64,000 nucleotides of DNA. It comes from Testudinibacter aquarius. Lineage in GTDB: Bacteria > Pseudomonadota > Gammaproteobacteria > Enterobacterales > Pasteurellaceae. Shown in pieces: positions 11,401-21,164 of this stretch (positions within the stretch are counted from its first letter, which is position 1; each line of letters starts with the position of its first letter). Below the pieces are notes generated by a model. That model was not told where the DNA came from. It searched no databases and saw only the letters and a list, made by a program, of their open reading frames with translations. The position numbers and the translations under genes were made by a program. Where the stretch lies: the NCBI RefSeq assembly GCF_004342725.1, contig NZ_SMCP01000004.1, positions 186,001-250,000 on the forward strand. The letters run 5' to 3'.

Positions 11401-11846
11401 TCATGCCGATAAGGATCGCCTTTGATGCCTGACTCTCTTAATTTTCGCTGAAATCCGATTGTTGATTTGCCTAAATCGTGAAAAAGTGCAGCTAGCGTTG
11501 CGATAATTTGAATGCTTGTAATATGTTGCCAGTGGTTTTCCCATTCACTATGCAACAAATTTCGACGAGTGCGGTTTACCGGCACAATACCTTGTTGATT
11601 AAAACGTTTTCGGTTGCCTACAATCCATAATAAATCGGATCTGGCGCGAGTTCGAATCCAATGACAGCTCACCGCCGTATTACGGGTTGCTGTTTGCCGT
11701 AGCAACCGCCTGAGCATCTGCAAGCCATCTTCTGTGATCACTGTTTGCCAGGTATTATCGCCAATGCGATTAGCAAAAGCATCCAACACTTTACGGGTGC
11801 GTGATAGCGATTTTTTTTCACACTGCGAAACAAACAAGACCATCAT
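8433..11846 (-). CDS. cas3f: Cas2-Cas3 fusion nuclease-helicase of type I-F, 1137 aa
   Basis: A single chain with the three modules diagnostic of I-F. Residues 1-100 are Cas2-like (FVSQCEKKSLSRTRKVLDAF, then NTAVSCHWIRTRARSDLLW). An HD nuclease domain follows with ALFHDLGKSTIGFQ at about 140-155. The SF2 helicase has Walker A STGCGKT, the DEPDDFD box, SSATLPPDL and the arginine motif QLAGRIWRHRP. It degrades target DNA recruited by Cascade, and with Cas1 it integrates spacers. Two tandem ATG codons lie at the start; the first is used here. It is separated from cas1 by an unusual 307-bp gap. Confidence 0.96.
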   Translation of the reverse strand: MMVLFVSQCEKKSLSRTRKVLDAFANRIGDNTWQTVITEDGLQMLRRLLRQTATRNTAVSCHWIRTRARSDLLWIVGNRKRFNQQGIVPVNRTRRNLLHSEWENHWQHITSIQIIATLAALFHDLGKSTIGFQRKLRESGIKGDPYRHEWISLKIVEWLLLGCDSDHAWLMRLTDLGTYLHNPVISLEQFLQQNRESSKIADFPPLAQWIGWLIVTHHRTAPFDKVRYVSSTAENLKSGKYFKQPLSIFYKQLKAVDCWVKNTLLLDSLSSSKQADYWRFDSLVLKSAVWQKAVKRWANKALQHPLLMQLSEQAVSQQKGSIDDSLLLQFSRLCLMMADYHYSSLDSEDKRRVFGDKAFIELAANTDRETKAVKQSLDEHLLGVANAAAQFARILPVVATELPTLKQQDSLIQNSSITRFSWQNKAFQLAKSVQQQSEEQGFFGVNMASTGCGKTIGNARIMYALADKEKGARFTVALGLRVLTLQTGQSYRDNLGLNAEQLAILVGGNAQRQLYEVLNKNSDQQGAINELPENNVLSTVWGSESAAEILNEVVDSEIDYSQYDNLNLERLLDSQKANSLLFSPIAVCTVDHLIQATECKRGGQYMLPVLRLLSSDLVLDEPDDFDQADLPALSRLVHLSGLLGGRVLLSSATLPPDLIQGLFNAYLAGRVLYHRHQNKAAPQVVCAWIDEQQKAMKTALCKDSGQFCDEHLAFIRKRLDFLHQQPIRRFAAILPFNTGYSQGKIQEFFDELAQTLANAAISLHQQYHVEHPVTNQGVSVGLIRIANTKNIIEIAKAFMRGISIAPDIHLHLCCYHAKQLLLLRNILESRLDRILKRDMDCPERLFQQSDIVEAMQQYPEKQHIFIVLATPIAEVGRDHDYDWAIAEPSSMRSLIQLAGRIWRHRPNKIATTPNLLILQKNIRALEHPGEVAFTRPGFESNQFKLETHDMQRLMPLEQLQRVDASVRINKAEILQANSILTDLEHRVIQDLMNNNELNLVNAYWRDESTSNRVCSHLQILSPFRAGQTEEEWLLIPNGDNFDVYSVEQVRMCQLAHSATHNAYIQYQKIELEHSQVSAWLNINLAQGLKWFADYQAKIGLKNEGSKIGLALKYSSVALADNTHGWIFNEWLGFWRNK

Positions 11847-12153
11847 TAGAGCTAGTTCCTTAAACCTAATTGGAAGTGGGGATACCGCAAGATATCCCCT
11901 GACACATCAGCATCACATACCAAATGATCACTGACGCCCCCTTCAAGAGTGACTATTCATACAAAGAATAGTTTTATATCAGCGTTGAACATCATAATAC
12001 ATCAAGAACAAACATCATTCAAGACCTATATATACTTATTTTTATATCCATTTGTTTTTCTCTGCATATAGGTATAATAATAAAACTACTTAACTGTAGG
12101 CTTAGAAATATATATACTTGTTTGATATTGATTTTACCCACCACACAGGTGGT
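11847..12153. promoter_or_regulatory. AT-rich gap between cas1 and cas2-cas3 with two dyads
   Basis: No convincing reading frame is seen. Two perfect inverted repeats lie in the part that would be the cas2-cas3 5' UTR or promoter: GGGGATA/TATCCCC (11878-11884 with 11893-11899) and ACTATTC/GAATAGT (11952-11958 with 11966-11972). A third hairpin, CCACC/GGTGG, lies just beyond the cas1 stop. Likely contents are a separate promoter and operators for cas2-cas3 and the Cascade genes, or an RNA element. Confidence 0.45.
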
Positions 12154-13122
12154 TTATTTATTGGCGCTATGCATTAGCGCCAAATTTTTTACCACTTCAA
12201 ACATAAAATCCAGCACCTTATGCTGGGTAAAAGCCCTTAGGCATTCTTGCCGAAACTCCTGTTCACTCGCTTTTTCACGGGCACAAATAAACGCCAGAGG
12301 TAAAACAATCGCATCTTTAATTAAATCCGCCACATCAAAAACCAATGCACCTCGGCGAGTTTTACCGTGCATTACCGCAAAACCATGCGGAATACCTAAC
12401 ACCCAAGTGGTTGTAGCTGCCAAACCATAGGCTAAATAATTGCCGTGATTGAGAAAAATATTCGCTCGATCGCCTGCATCACGATCACGGGTAAATTCTC
12501 CTAACTGTGTATTCTGTGCGGCGAATTTATACAATTGCTTGGTAAAGCGTGCCTCCTGCTGTAATAGATAGCTAACCTCGCTTTGTTTCGGAATATCCAG
12601 CTGATGCTGCATCAATAACGCTTGCAAGTGCGGTTCACTTGCATCAAACCCCTCTATTCTTAGTTCTTTATCTTTACTCCAAACTTGCTGCAAAAATTGA
12701 ATCCGTGCCAGCTGAAGCTGTTTGGCAGCCAACAAACGCTTGTCATCATCGAACCACCATCCTAGCCAAGCTTGCACATACTCTGTCGGACGATATTCAC
12801 TCTGTGGTGTAAACCATTCGATTTCGCTACCCATAAACAGCGGTATTCCCCCACCACCGCTAAACCCCACCAACACTCCTGCAGATGCCAACATTCGAAT
12901 TGCCGCTTGAGTAACAGAGGTTCCCGTACCCAAAATAATGCACGTTGTATTTGCAATCGGAATATTCCAATACAAATTTTCTTTATCCGCTTCAGTTAAA
13001 TAGAGGATACGGCCATCTTTTTGCATTACTCGACAATGTTCGATGTAATAAATATTGGCACGTTTGCTATGTAGAATCGTTTTGAGATCAGAAGAGGTTA
13101 AATGTTGGTGAGAAGATGCCAT
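12154..13122 (-). CDS. cas1: Cas1f spacer-integration endonuclease, 322 aa
   Basis: Cas1 of the I-F subtype works with Cas2-Cas3 to insert spacers at the leader. The amino-terminal SSDLKTILHSKRANIYYIEH and HCRVMQKDGRILYLTEADKE are subtype hallmarks. The metal-binding region is intact: FLNHGN, PHGFAVMHGKTRRGAL and the acidic pair in LVFDVADL. The ATG at 13122 is preceded by AGGAAA at good spacing. An upstream TTG at 13173 lies inside a terminator hairpin and is rejected. It is first in the cas operon, but a terminator hairpin ends 20 bp before its start codon. Confidence 0.96.
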   Translation of the reverse strand: MASSHQHLTSSDLKTILHSKRANIYYIEHCRVMQKDGRILYLTEADKENLYWNIPIANTTCIILGTGTSVTQAAIRMLASAGVLVGFSGGGGIPLFMGSEIEWFTPQSEYRPTEYVQAWLGWWFDDDKRLLAAKQLQLARIQFLQQVWSKDKELRIEGFDASEPHLQALLMQHQLDIPKQSEVSYLLQQEARFTKQLYKFAAQNTQLGEFTRDRDAGDRANIFLNHGNYLAYGLAATTTWVLGIPHGFAVMHGKTRRGALVFDVADLIKDAIVLPLAFICAREKASEQEFRQECLRAFTQHKVLDFMFEVVKNLALMHSANK

Positions 13123-13131
13123 ATTATTTCC

Positions 13132-13182
13132 TAATAAAAACAAAAATCCCTTGTTGGTAACATATCGCAACAAGGGATTTTT
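13132..13182 (-). terminator. Strong terminator after hemB, abutting the cas1 ribosome binding site
   Basis: A perfect 15-bp stem (13142-13156 with 13168-13182; arms AAAAATCCCTTGTTG and its complement) has an 11-nt loop. On the minus strand it runs into TTTTTGTTTTTA. This ends the hemB transcript, but the T tract also touches the cas1 Shine-Dalgarno region. Confidence 0.9.
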
Positions 13183-13217
13183 GGCTAGCTAATAATGCTA
13201 TATTTAATTGATAAATA

Positions 13218-14258
<1,041 letters not shown>

Positions 14259-14285
14259 CTATTTTAAAATCTGTCAATTACAAAC

Positions 14286-14313
14286 AACTAAGACGCACAA
14301 CGGCGTCTTAGTT
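14286..14313 (-). terminator. Terminator between tatC and hemB
   Basis: A perfect 11-bp stem, AACTAAGACGC (14286-14296) with GCGTCTTAGTT (14303-14313) and a 6-nt loop, lies just past the tatC stop. On the minus strand it is followed by GTTTG, so the T tract is modest. Confidence 0.6.
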
Positions 14314-14324
14314 AAACATACAGC

Positions 14325-15071
14325 TCAGCTTGGCGAACGCTCTTGTTCCTCTCTCGGTTTATAAAACCGTGACACTAACAAGCCCACTTCAAACAACAAC
14401 CACATCGGAATCGCCAACAAAGTTTGCGAAAACACATCCGGCGGTGTCAAAAACATCCCGATGACAAAGGCGGCAACAATAATATACGGACGTTTTTTGC
14501 GCAAATCGTCCGCTGTAGTCACTCCGCTCCAACACAGCAGAATAATCGCAATCGGCACTTCAAAACAGATCCCGAATGCCAAGAAAATGGTCAGCACAAA
14601 GTCCAGGTAGTTGCTGATATCGGTCGCAATGGCCACCCCTTCCGGCGCAGTTTTGGTTAAGAAACCGAACACCAGCGGGAACACAACATAATAGGCAAAT
14701 GCCACACCGGCATAAAACAGCAGAGTACTGGAAAATAACAGAGGATAAATCAAGCGTTTTTCATGTTGATAAAGCGCCGGGGCAACAAATGCCCACACTT
14801 GATAGAGCAAATAGGGAACCGACAAGAAAATCGCCACCACACCGGTCAGTTTCAACGGGGTAAAGAATGGCGCAGCTACGCCGGTTGAAATCATGGTCGA
14901 GCCTTGTGGCAACTGTTCGATCAGTGGCAACGCAACCAAGCGGTAAATATCATTGGCAAAAAAGACCAAAGCACAAAAAACAAGCAAGATACACAAAATC
15001 GCTTTCAGCAAGCGGTTACGCAATTCAATCAGATGGTTAATCAGCGGTTGGGAGTCTTCAACTGACGACAT
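14325..15071 (-). CDS. tatC: Twin-arginine translocase subunit TatC, 248 aa
   Basis: The six-helix inner-membrane receptor for folded proteins with twin-arginine signal peptides. Conserved features are [12 protein letters not shown] near the amino terminus, the FxxPxK-like segment FFTPLKLT, the helix [17 protein letters not shown], and [16 protein letters not shown] at the fifth/sixth helix. Length and order (tatA-tatB-tatC) are canonical. It starts 17 bp after tatB. Confidence 0.96.
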   Translation of the reverse strand: MSSVEDSQPLINHLIELRNRLLKAILCILLVFCALVFFANDIYRLVALPLIEQLPQGSTMISTGVAAPFFTPLKLTGVVAIFLSVPYLLYQVWAFVAPALYQHEKRLIYPLLFSSTLLFYAGVAFAYYVVFPLVFGFLTKTAPEGVAIATDISNYLDFVLTIFLAFGICFEVPIAIILLCWSGVTTADDLRKKRPYIIVAAFVIGMFLTPPDVFSQTLLAIPMWLLFEVGLLVSRFYKPREEQERSPS

Positions 15072-15088
15072 ACAACATTCCTTTCGGG

Positions 15089-15643
15089 TTAAACTTTAGC
15101 AGCGTCTGCTGTTTTATCGGCAACGGTTTTATCAATAACGACTTTATCAACAACGACTGTATCGACAGCTATTTTATCAGCTTCGCCGTTAGGCACGGCA
15201 AGAGCGGTATCTTCAGCCACCGCACTTTCATCTGTAACCAACTGCGGTTCACCCGCTTCTGCCAACATCGCTTGATCATCTTCACTCAAAGCATTCTCTT
15301 TCAAATTTTGTTCGATATTTTTGATACCGCTTTGTAATTGTTCGCCTTGCTGCTGCACGCTTTGTTGCATTTTTTGTGCCGATTCTTTCAAATCCTGAAT
15401 ATTTTTCGCCAACTCCGGCGACAGCTCACTCAAACTCAGTTTTTCCGCTTTTTTAATACTTTCCTGCAACTCGTGCAGTTTCAGTTCTTGGCTCAATTCG
15501 TTCTGCACATTGGTGGCAATGCCACGAATGGTTCGAATCCAGCTCACAACCGTTCTGATCGCCACCGGCAAACGTTGCGGGCCTAGTACCACCAGACCCA
15601 CCACAAAAATTAAAACCAGTTCGGAAAATCCAATATCAAACAC
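15089..15643 (-). CDS. tatB: Sec-independent translocase protein TatB, 184 aa, GTG start
   Basis: Membrane-anchored partner of TatC in Tat substrate recognition. The first 22 residues form the hydrophobic anchor ([20 protein letters not shown], then PQRLP), followed by an amphipathic helix. The start codon is GTG at 15643, 3 bp after the tatA stop, fixed by the conserved amino terminus. The C-terminal 35 residues are a low-complexity tail of VDK/DKT units, encoded by degenerate DNA repeats at 15111-15180. Such tails are variable in the family. Confidence 0.95.
   Translation of the reverse strand: MFDIGFSELVLIFVVGLVVLGPQRLPVAIRTVVSWIRTIRGIATNVQNELSQELKLHELQESIKKAEKLSLSELSPELAKNIQDLKESAQKMQQSVQQQGEQLQSGIKNIEQNLKENALSEDDQAMLAEAGEPQLVTDESAVAEDTALAVPNGEADKIAVDTVVVDKVVIDKTVADKTADAAKV
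15111..15180. repeat. Degenerate tandem repeat in the tatB 3' end
   Basis: Units of about 15-18 bp built on TTTATC(A/G)(A/G)CAACG recur four to five times and encode the VDK/DKT-rich tail of TatB. Copy number could change by slippage without affecting the membrane domain. Confidence 0.6.
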
Positions 15644-15646
15644 GGG

Positions 15647-15874
15647 TTACGCCTGCTCTTTATCTTTAGCTTGTTCTTTCATTGCTGATTTATCAGCACT
15701 GTTTTCTAAAGATTGTTTGAAATCAGCATCTTTTTGATCATCTTCTTTAATCGCTTTTTTAAAGCCTTTAACCGACTCACCCAGATCTGAACCTAAACTT
15801 TTCAATTTTTTTGTTCCGAATAAAAGAACCACAATTAAGACAATAATCGCCAGTTGCCAAACGCTGATACCCAT
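15647..15874 (-). CDS. tatA: Sec-independent translocase protein TatA, 75 aa
   Basis: Small single-helix protein that oligomerises to let folded Tat substrates across the inner membrane. Residues 1-20 form the hydrophobic helix, followed by the FGTKKL hinge and the amphipathic helix [15 protein letters not shown], both diagnostic. AGGTGG precedes the ATG. It heads the tatABC group, 139 bp downstream of ubiB. Confidence 0.96.
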   Translation of the reverse strand: MGISVWQLAIIVLIVVLLFGTKKLKSLGSDLGESVKGFKKAIKEDDQKDADFKQSLENSADKSAMKEQAKDKEQA

Positions 15875-16013
15875 AAAACCACCTCATAAGATGAAAAATA
15901 GCCTTAAAACGACTAGATTTCGATTGTTAAATAAATTGTTGTGCCACTCGAAAAACTTTAAACCATTGATAGCTTGCAGTCAATCTGCAAGTGTATTTAG
16001 GATCAATTTTTCA

Positions 16014-17654
16014 TTAATCACTTTTCAACAAGCCGTAGAGCCAGATTATAACCGCACTTAGCAATAAGCACGAACTAAAATATCGCGGCAAATGTGCAAA
16101 TTGCAGGAGTGTTGTGATAAATATCACACTGCCGATCAGCCCACTATACCAAGAACGTCGCCGCTGTCGCTCCTGCCCCAGCAAAGTGCGGTTTAATTCG
16201 CCAATTTGTCGGCTGATCTGCTGTTGTTGTTGCAAAGCGTGATACAGGGTTTCCGGCAGCTCGGCAAAATGTTCACGGAAATACGGCAACTTCTCTTTCA
16301 AACTGCGATACACCGATTTCAACCCGACTTGATCGTTCAACCAATCTTGCAAAAATGGCTTTGCGGTTTGCCATAAATCCAATTGCGGATAAATTTGTCG
16401 CCCTAGACCCTCGATATACAACAAGGTTTTTTGCAACAACACCAATTGTGGCTGCACTTCCATATTGAAGCGACGTGCAGTATTAAACAGATTCAACAAC
16501 ACATGCCCAAACGAAATCTCGCTCAGCGGCTTAGCGAAGATCGGATCGCACACGGTGCGGATCGCCTGTTCAAACTCCTGCACATTGGTGTCTTCCGGCA
16601 CCCAGCCGGAATCAATGTGCAACTGCGCCACCCGTTGGTAATCCCGATTGAAAAATGCCAAAAAATTTTCCGCCAAATAGCGTTTATCTTCCCGATTCAA
16701 CGAACCGACAATACCACAGTCAATACCGATATATTGCGGATCGTCAGGGTGGTTCGGGTTGACAAAAATATTGCCGGGGTGCATATCGGCATGGAAAAAA
16801 CTGTCACGGAACACTTGGGTGAAAAACACCTGCACGCCACGTTCCGCCAACAATTTCATATTGGTGCCGTTGGCTTCCAATGCGGCAATATCCGACACCT
16901 GAATGCCGTAGATCCGCTCCATCACGATCACATTTTTATAGCAAAAATCGCTGTACATTTCCGGTATATACAGCATTGGACTGTTTTCAAAATTGCGCCG
17001 CAATTGGATTGCATTCGCCATTTCGCGCCGCAAATCTAGCTCGTCCAAAATGGTTTTTTCATATTCGCGCACCACTTCCACCGGGCGTAAACGCCGCCCT
17101 TCGCTTGATAAGCGAGGAATCCAACGTGCCAAGCGATACATCAAGCCAATATCCGCCTCAATCGCTGTTTCGATGTTCGGCCGAATCACTTTCAGCACCA
17201 CTTCACGCCCGGCAAATTCGCTGTCGGCCTTAAAACGGGCGGTATGCACTTGTGCGATCGAAGCGGACGCCAATGCGGTTTCATCAAAATCACTGAACCA
17301 ATTTTCCAGTTTGCCGCCCAGTGCGGTTTCGATCTGCTGCCGTGCCAACTTGCCGGAAAACGGTTCAACCTGATCTTGCAATAACGCTAATTCATCGGCA
17401 ATCGCATCGGGAAACAGATCACGCCGGGTTGACAACATTTGCCCCAATTTTATCCACACCGGCCCCAGTTCCTGCAACGCCAAGCGCAAACGCAAGCCGA
17501 ACGCCTTGTCGTGATGACGGTTGCGCAGCCAAAACAGCAGTTTGCGCCCGCAGCGGATCGGACGGGTGAACCCGGTTTTCGGCAGCGCTTGATCCAAACC
17601 GTATTGCAAAATTACTTGGATAATTCGATAAAAACGCAGGGTTGACTTAATCAC
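16014..17654 (-). CDS. ubiB: UbiB protein kinase-like ATPase for ubiquinone synthesis, 546 aa, GTG start
   Basis: Atypical kinase-fold ATPase needed for the early hydroxylation steps of ubiquinone synthesis, tethered to the membrane. Diagnostic segments are [20 protein letters not shown] (the KxGQ motif), [11 protein letters not shown] (alanine-rich loop), the [12 protein letters not shown] catalytic loop, and GIDCGIVG. Two hydrophobic helices close the C-terminus. The start is GTG at 17654, overlapping ubiJ by 8 bp. Confidence 0.95.
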   Translation of the reverse strand: MIKSTLRFYRIIQVILQYGLDQALPKTGFTRPIRCGRKLLFWLRNRHHDKAFGLRLRLALQELGPVWIKLGQMLSTRRDLFPDAIADELALLQDQVEPFSGKLARQQIETALGGKLENWFSDFDETALASASIAQVHTARFKADSEFAGREVVLKVIRPNIETAIEADIGLMYRLARWIPRLSSEGRRLRPVEVVREYEKTILDELDLRREMANAIQLRRNFENSPMLYIPEMYSDFCYKNVIVMERIYGIQVSDIAALEANGTNMKLLAERGVQVFFTQVFRDSFFHADMHPGNIFVNPNHPDDPQYIGIDCGIVGSLNREDKRYLAENFLAFFNRDYQRVAQLHIDSGWVPEDTNVQEFEQAIRTVCDPIFAKPLSEISFGHVLLNLFNTARRFNMEVQPQLVLLQKTLLYIEGLGRQIYPQLDLWQTAKPFLQDWLNDQVGLKSVYRSLKEKLPYFREHFAELPETLYHALQQQQQISRQIGELNRTLLGQERQRRRSWYSGLIGSVIFITTLLQFAHLPRYFSSCLLLSAVIIWLYGLLKSD

Positions 17655-18312
17655 GGTTCGCCTCTTTTGCCGCTACACGATTTTGTAGCTGCTGAAATTG
17701 ATGCTCCAATTGATCGCACTGCTGCTGCACTTGTGCCACTTGCGTCTGAAAATCTGCAAACGCCAATTTAGGCGTAACAATTTGCCACTCTTCGCCCAAA
17801 CGCTCGCTCCAATGCCGCTCAGCAGTTTGCCGCTGACCTGCCAAAAAACCCCATCCCTGGCGCAATAGCTTAATGCCGTTATAGGCCAGCACATCGCCCA
17901 CATACGGCGCCAGCAACTCCGCCGGATCTGTTTGCAAAAACGCCATCAACCCCAGAAAATCTTGCAACACTTGCAGATCGCCGTGGATCACAATCGATTT
18001 ATCATTAATATATTGACTTAATTCTGATTTTTTTGGCAATTTTAATAAAATTTTCGCTGAGGTTTGCAGCGAACAATCGGCGATGCCTTCATATTGCTGC
18101 AACACATCGATTGCTTGTTCCGAAAAGATAAAATAGTAACTGATCTCAGGTTGCTGCAATTGCAATGCCAGCACCTTGCCACTCAATTTTCGCAACAGCG
18201 GCTGATAATTTTCAGTATTTTTTAATAAATGCGAAAGTGCGGTTTCCAGCGCGGCTGCGGCAAACTGTGGCAACATTAATTGTGTCTTTATCTGCGACCA
18301 ATTGGGTAACAT
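17647..18312 (-). CDS. ubiJ: UbiJ ubiquinone-synthesis accessory factor (SCP2 domain), 221 aa
   Basis: Lipid-binding scaffold of the soluble Ubi complex that presents ubiquinone intermediates to the hydroxylases. An SCP2-like domain covers roughly residues 15-120 and a coiled-coil tail ([18 protein letters not shown]) ends the protein. Identification rests on this layout plus its place between ubiE and ubiB, as in E. coli (formerly yigP). It is slightly longer than the E. coli protein. Confidence 0.9.
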   Translation of the reverse strand: MLPNWSQIKTQLMLPQFAAAALETALSHLLKNTENYQPLLRKLSGKVLALQLQQPEISYYFIFSEQAIDVLQQYEGIADCSLQTSAKILLKLPKKSELSQYINDKSIVIHGDLQVLQDFLGLMAFLQTDPAELLAPYVGDVLAYNGIKLLRQGWGFLAGQRQTAERHWSERLGEEWQIVTPKLAFADFQTQVAQVQQQCDQLEHQFQQLQNRVAAKEANRD

Positions 18313-18380
18313 CGTCCGATTTCCTTTTTTAATCTAACACTTGCTAGGGTCTGTTGATCTTTGTTTATAATTTGTAGCCT

Positions 18381-19193
18381 CTAAAATTTATAGCCTCGAT
18401 GCAACGCCACAATCCCGGCACTCAAATTGTAATAGTCCACATTTTCAAAACCGGCTGCGCCCATCATTGTTTTCAGCGTATCCTGATCCGGGTGCATTCG
18501 GATCGATTCTGCCAAATAACGATAACTTTCCGCATCATTGACCACCACTTCGCCCACTTTCGGCAAAATATTAAATGAATAGAAGTTATACAACTTGCTT
18601 AACGGATCAAGAATCGGTTTGGAAAACTCCAACACCAGCAAACGCCCGCCCGGTTTCAACACCCGATACATCGACCGCAACGCCTTGTCTTTATCCGTCA
18701 CGTTGCGCAAGCCAAAACTGATGATAATGCAATCGAAACTGGCATCGGCAAACGGCAGCGCTTCGGCATTTGCCTGCACATATTCCACATTGCCGACCAC
18801 GCCCAAATTTCGCAATTTTTCGCGCCCGACCTGCAACATTGAATCATTAATATCGGCCAACACCACACGCCCATCGGCACCCACAATCCGTGAAAATTTA
18901 GCGCTAAAATCGCCGGTTCCGCCAGCCAAATCCAACACGTTCTGTCCTTTGCGAACCCCACTGCAATCAATGGTGAACCGTTTCCAAACTCGATGCACAC
19001 CAAATGACAGCAAGTCATTCATCAAATCATATTTGCCAGCTACCGAATGAAACACATTGGCAACCAACTGCTGCTTCTCTGCCTTGCCAACGGTTTTAAA
19101 ACCAAAATGGGTGGTTTCCGCTTGAGGCTGCGTCACATTGAGTGGATTATCGTTTGGATTTTGTGATTGGTTCATATCTTGCTTCATCGCCAT
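18381..19193 (-). CDS. ubiE: UbiE/MenG C-methyltransferase for ubiquinone and menaquinone, 270 aa
   Basis: S-adenosylmethionine-dependent methyltransferase acting in both quinone pathways; men genes are also present at the right end of this window. Motifs: [23 protein letters not shown], the SAM site [33 protein letters not shown], and the C-terminal [11 protein letters not shown]. It carries about 20 extra amino-terminal residues rich in N and Q compared with E. coli; ATG codons at 19187 and 19175 are alternative starts. First gene of the ubiE-ubiJ-ubiB group. Confidence 0.95.
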   Translation of the reverse strand: MAMKQDMNQSQNPNDNPLNVTQPQAETTHFGFKTVGKAEKQQLVANVFHSVAGKYDLMNDLLSFGVHRVWKRFTIDCSGVRKGQNVLDLAGGTGDFSAKFSRIVGADGRVVLADINDSMLQVGREKLRNLGVVGNVEYVQANAEALPFADASFDCIIISFGLRNVTDKDKALRSMYRVLKPGGRLLVLEFSKPILDPLSKLYNFYSFNILPKVGEVVVNDAESYRYLAESIRMHPDQDTLKTMMGAAGFENVDYYNLSAGIVALHRGYKF

Positions 19194-19371
19194 TTTCTGA
19201 GTGAATTAAACTTGCCTCACTTTAGCACAAAACCACCGCGAGGTTGATCATTGCAGCAGAAAAAAATCCACCGATTGTGGAAGTTCAACAAACGGCTCTT
19301 TTTCTAAAACAAAGATCACTAAAAAAAGTGACATAGATCAAAAAAACTGACAAAAAATCGCTAAAGCGTTG

Positions 19372-19390
19372 TTTTTTTTTTTTTTTTTTT
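19372..19390 (+). repeat. Homopolymeric T19 tract upstream of surface lipoprotein gene
   Basis: Nineteen consecutive T residues lie 94 bp before the ATG of the next gene. Tracts of this length slip at high frequency in Pasteurellaceae. Being in the promoter region and not in the reading frame, it would tune transcription by changing spacing between regulatory elements. A weak FNR-like sequence (19328-19341) lies just upstream. Confidence 0.8.
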
Positions 19391-19484
19391 AAACTGAGAA
19401 AGTTTCATGATTTTTTGCCGTTTTCATAGCAAAAATGAGCAAATATCACGCTTTTGCCAATTTTAACCCAGTAAGGAACCCAAT

Positions 19485-20957
19485 ATGAAACCCACCATAA
19501 AAACCACCGCACTTGCCATTTTAATCTCTTTAGGCGCAGTAGCTTGCGGCTCGTCGGGAGGCTCAAGCAGTAATAAATCAACGACTAATACCACAGACCA
19601 AACGCAAACCGAACAAAGCTCAGAACAATTAGCAGCAGCCAAAAAGCAAGCCGAATTAGCACAACAACAAAAAACAGCGGCAGAAAAACAACTCGCCATC
19701 GCGCAACAAGCAGCAAAAGATGCGCAAAACGCCCAAACTAAAGCAGAAAGCGATAAAGCCGCCCAAGTTAAAGCGGCGGAGGAAAAAGTTAAGCAAGCGG
19801 AAGCGCAAGTAGCAGCTGCGCAACAACAAAAAACGGTTGCCGAAGAAAAAGCGCTGCAAATTGCACAACAACTACAACAAGCACAAAGTGCGGTTAAAGC
19901 CTCCGAATTAAAAATCCAGCAAACCACCGCAGAAATTCAAAAAATAAAAACTGATTACCAACTTGCCGATGCTGAAAAAAATAAACAATTAGCACAACTG
20001 GAAAAGCAACTTACACAAGAAAAAGCTGCGCTCACTGAAAGCGAAAAAAACTTAGCGACTGCCAACCAACAATTGCAAGCCTTAAAATCAGAAACTGAAT
20101 CTAACAAACAAACTTTAGCGAATCTACAGAAAAGTATTACTGAGTTAAACAAACAAATCACAGAACTTAGAGAAACCAATATCAATCCAATTACAGGTTA
20201 TGCAATGGATTCACGGATTCGTGTATTCGATAAAAATGGCAAAAGAATATCCGGAGAAGAAGAGCAAAAATTACTGAATCTTTCACTCGATTATCTTTTA
20301 CAACCGGCAACAAATACAGACGAACGTTTACGCAAATTCTTATTTGCGCCAGCTACATCCGGTATATTGCCTCAACCTAATGATAGTCGCTTAAATAGCT
20401 ATACCGTTAAGCAAACGGTTGACGGAAAAGCTGTCGATATGGTTTATACAACCTATCGTTATAGTGAAAACGATGCCTATTTAGCTGAAATTTCAGCCTC
20501 AGGCGCTATTGATGGGCAAGAGATCAGAAGTTCCACACTATTATATGGCGGTCAAGGCACGCCAGCAGAGAGATTATCTGACTATCAAAAATTAGATGTG
20601 AAAAAAACCTATGACGTGAAAGCAGCGCCGGGCTTAGAAAGATGGTTGGACAGCTATGATATTACCTTAATCGCTGATTTTGGCAAAGCCACTGTCTCGG
20701 GTCAAGGGATTAAAAAAGATGATAATCCAATTACAGCTCCAGGCAACATCACCTTTACTGACAACCCAATTTACAGCAAAGACGGCATTATTCAATTCGG
20801 TGGTGACGGCTATGTCGAAGTTGAATTCACAGGTATAAACGGGGGCTATCAAGGCAAGGATCAATTAGTTTATCCGGGTATGATGATTGGTGCGGATGCT
20901 GAAAAAATTGTTGGACGCATTGGTGGCAGCACTATGATTGGTCACGAGAAAAAGTAA
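19485..20957 (+). CDS. Probable Slam-dependent surface lipoprotein, coiled coil plus C-terminal beta domain, 490 aa
   Basis: A lipoprotein signal ends at Cys21 (SLGAVAC) and is followed by a Gly/Ser linker. Residues about 45-225 are an Ala/Gln/Lys/Glu-rich coiled coil in heptads. The C-terminal 250 residues are Gly- and aromatic-rich beta structure ending FGGDGYVEVEFTGI...GRIGGSTMIGHEKK, resembling the 8-stranded barrel domains of TbpB/HpuA/fHbp-type surface lipoproteins. The next gene is a Slam exporter, which typically sits beside its substrate. AGGA precedes the ATG. It probably projects from the outer membrane as a stalk with a ligand-binding head. The ligand is unknown and no family name is certain. 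Confidence 0.7.
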   Translation: MKPTIKTTALAILISLGAVACGSSGGSSSNKSTTNTTDQTQTEQSSEQLAAAKKQAELAQQQKTAAEKQLAIAQQAAKDAQNAQTKAESDKAAQVKAAEEKVKQAEAQVAAAQQQKTVAEEKALQIAQQLQQAQSAVKASELKIQQTTAEIQKIKTDYQLADAEKNKQLAQLEKQLTQEKAALTESEKNLATANQQLQALKSETESNKQTLANLQKSITELNKQITELRETNINPITGYAMDSRIRVFDKNGKRISGEEEQKLLNLSLDYLLQPATNTDERLRKFLFAPATSGILPQPNDSRLNSYTVKQTVDGKAVDMVYTTYRYSENDAYLAEISASGAIDGQEIRSSTLLYGGQGTPAERLSDYQKLDVKKTYDVKAAPGLERWLDSYDITLIADFGKATVSGQGIKKDDNPITAPGNITFTDNPIYSKDGIIQFGGDGYVEVEFTGINGGYQGKDQLVYPGMMIGADAEKIVGRIGGSTMIGHEKK

Positions 20958-21128
20958 GTTTTTAACCTCATGCTGTAGAAGCGGATTGAATATATTTTAA
21001 TAAAATTTATTTTAAAATCAAATTATTAAATATAAAAACCATAATCGGAGTATTCAATACGCTCCTACAATTCTCGTTTTCAATACATCGTTAAGAATCC
21101 TCTTTTACCCTGTATTAGGCAATGGTTT

Positions 21129-21154
21129 GAGGCGCACTTGGCGCCTCTGTTTTT
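21129..21154 (+). terminator. Terminator-like hairpin just before slam
   Basis: GAGGCGC (21129-21135) and GCGCCTC (21141-21147) form a perfect 7-bp GC-rich stem with a 5-nt loop, followed by TGTTTTT. It lies only 10 nt upstream of the slam ATG, so it may act as an attenuator between the lipoprotein gene and its exporter. Confidence 0.8.
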
Positions 21155-21164
21155 GAGCAGAACA

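Noticed and set aside
11734-11934. Plus-strand 66-codon frame over the cas2-cas3 start and gap
   Set aside because: Mostly antisense to cas2-cas3, with no ribosome binding site and no recognisable sequence.
15973-15991. CTTGCAG/CTGCAAG hairpin between ubiB and tatA as a terminator
   Set aside because: A short stem with no T tract on either strand; termination is not supported.
19328-19341. FNR box (GTGACATAGATCAA) upstream of the surface lipoprotein
   Set aside because: Only the right half fits TTGAT-N4-ATCAA well; the left half matches 3 of 5, so it is mentioned but not annotated.
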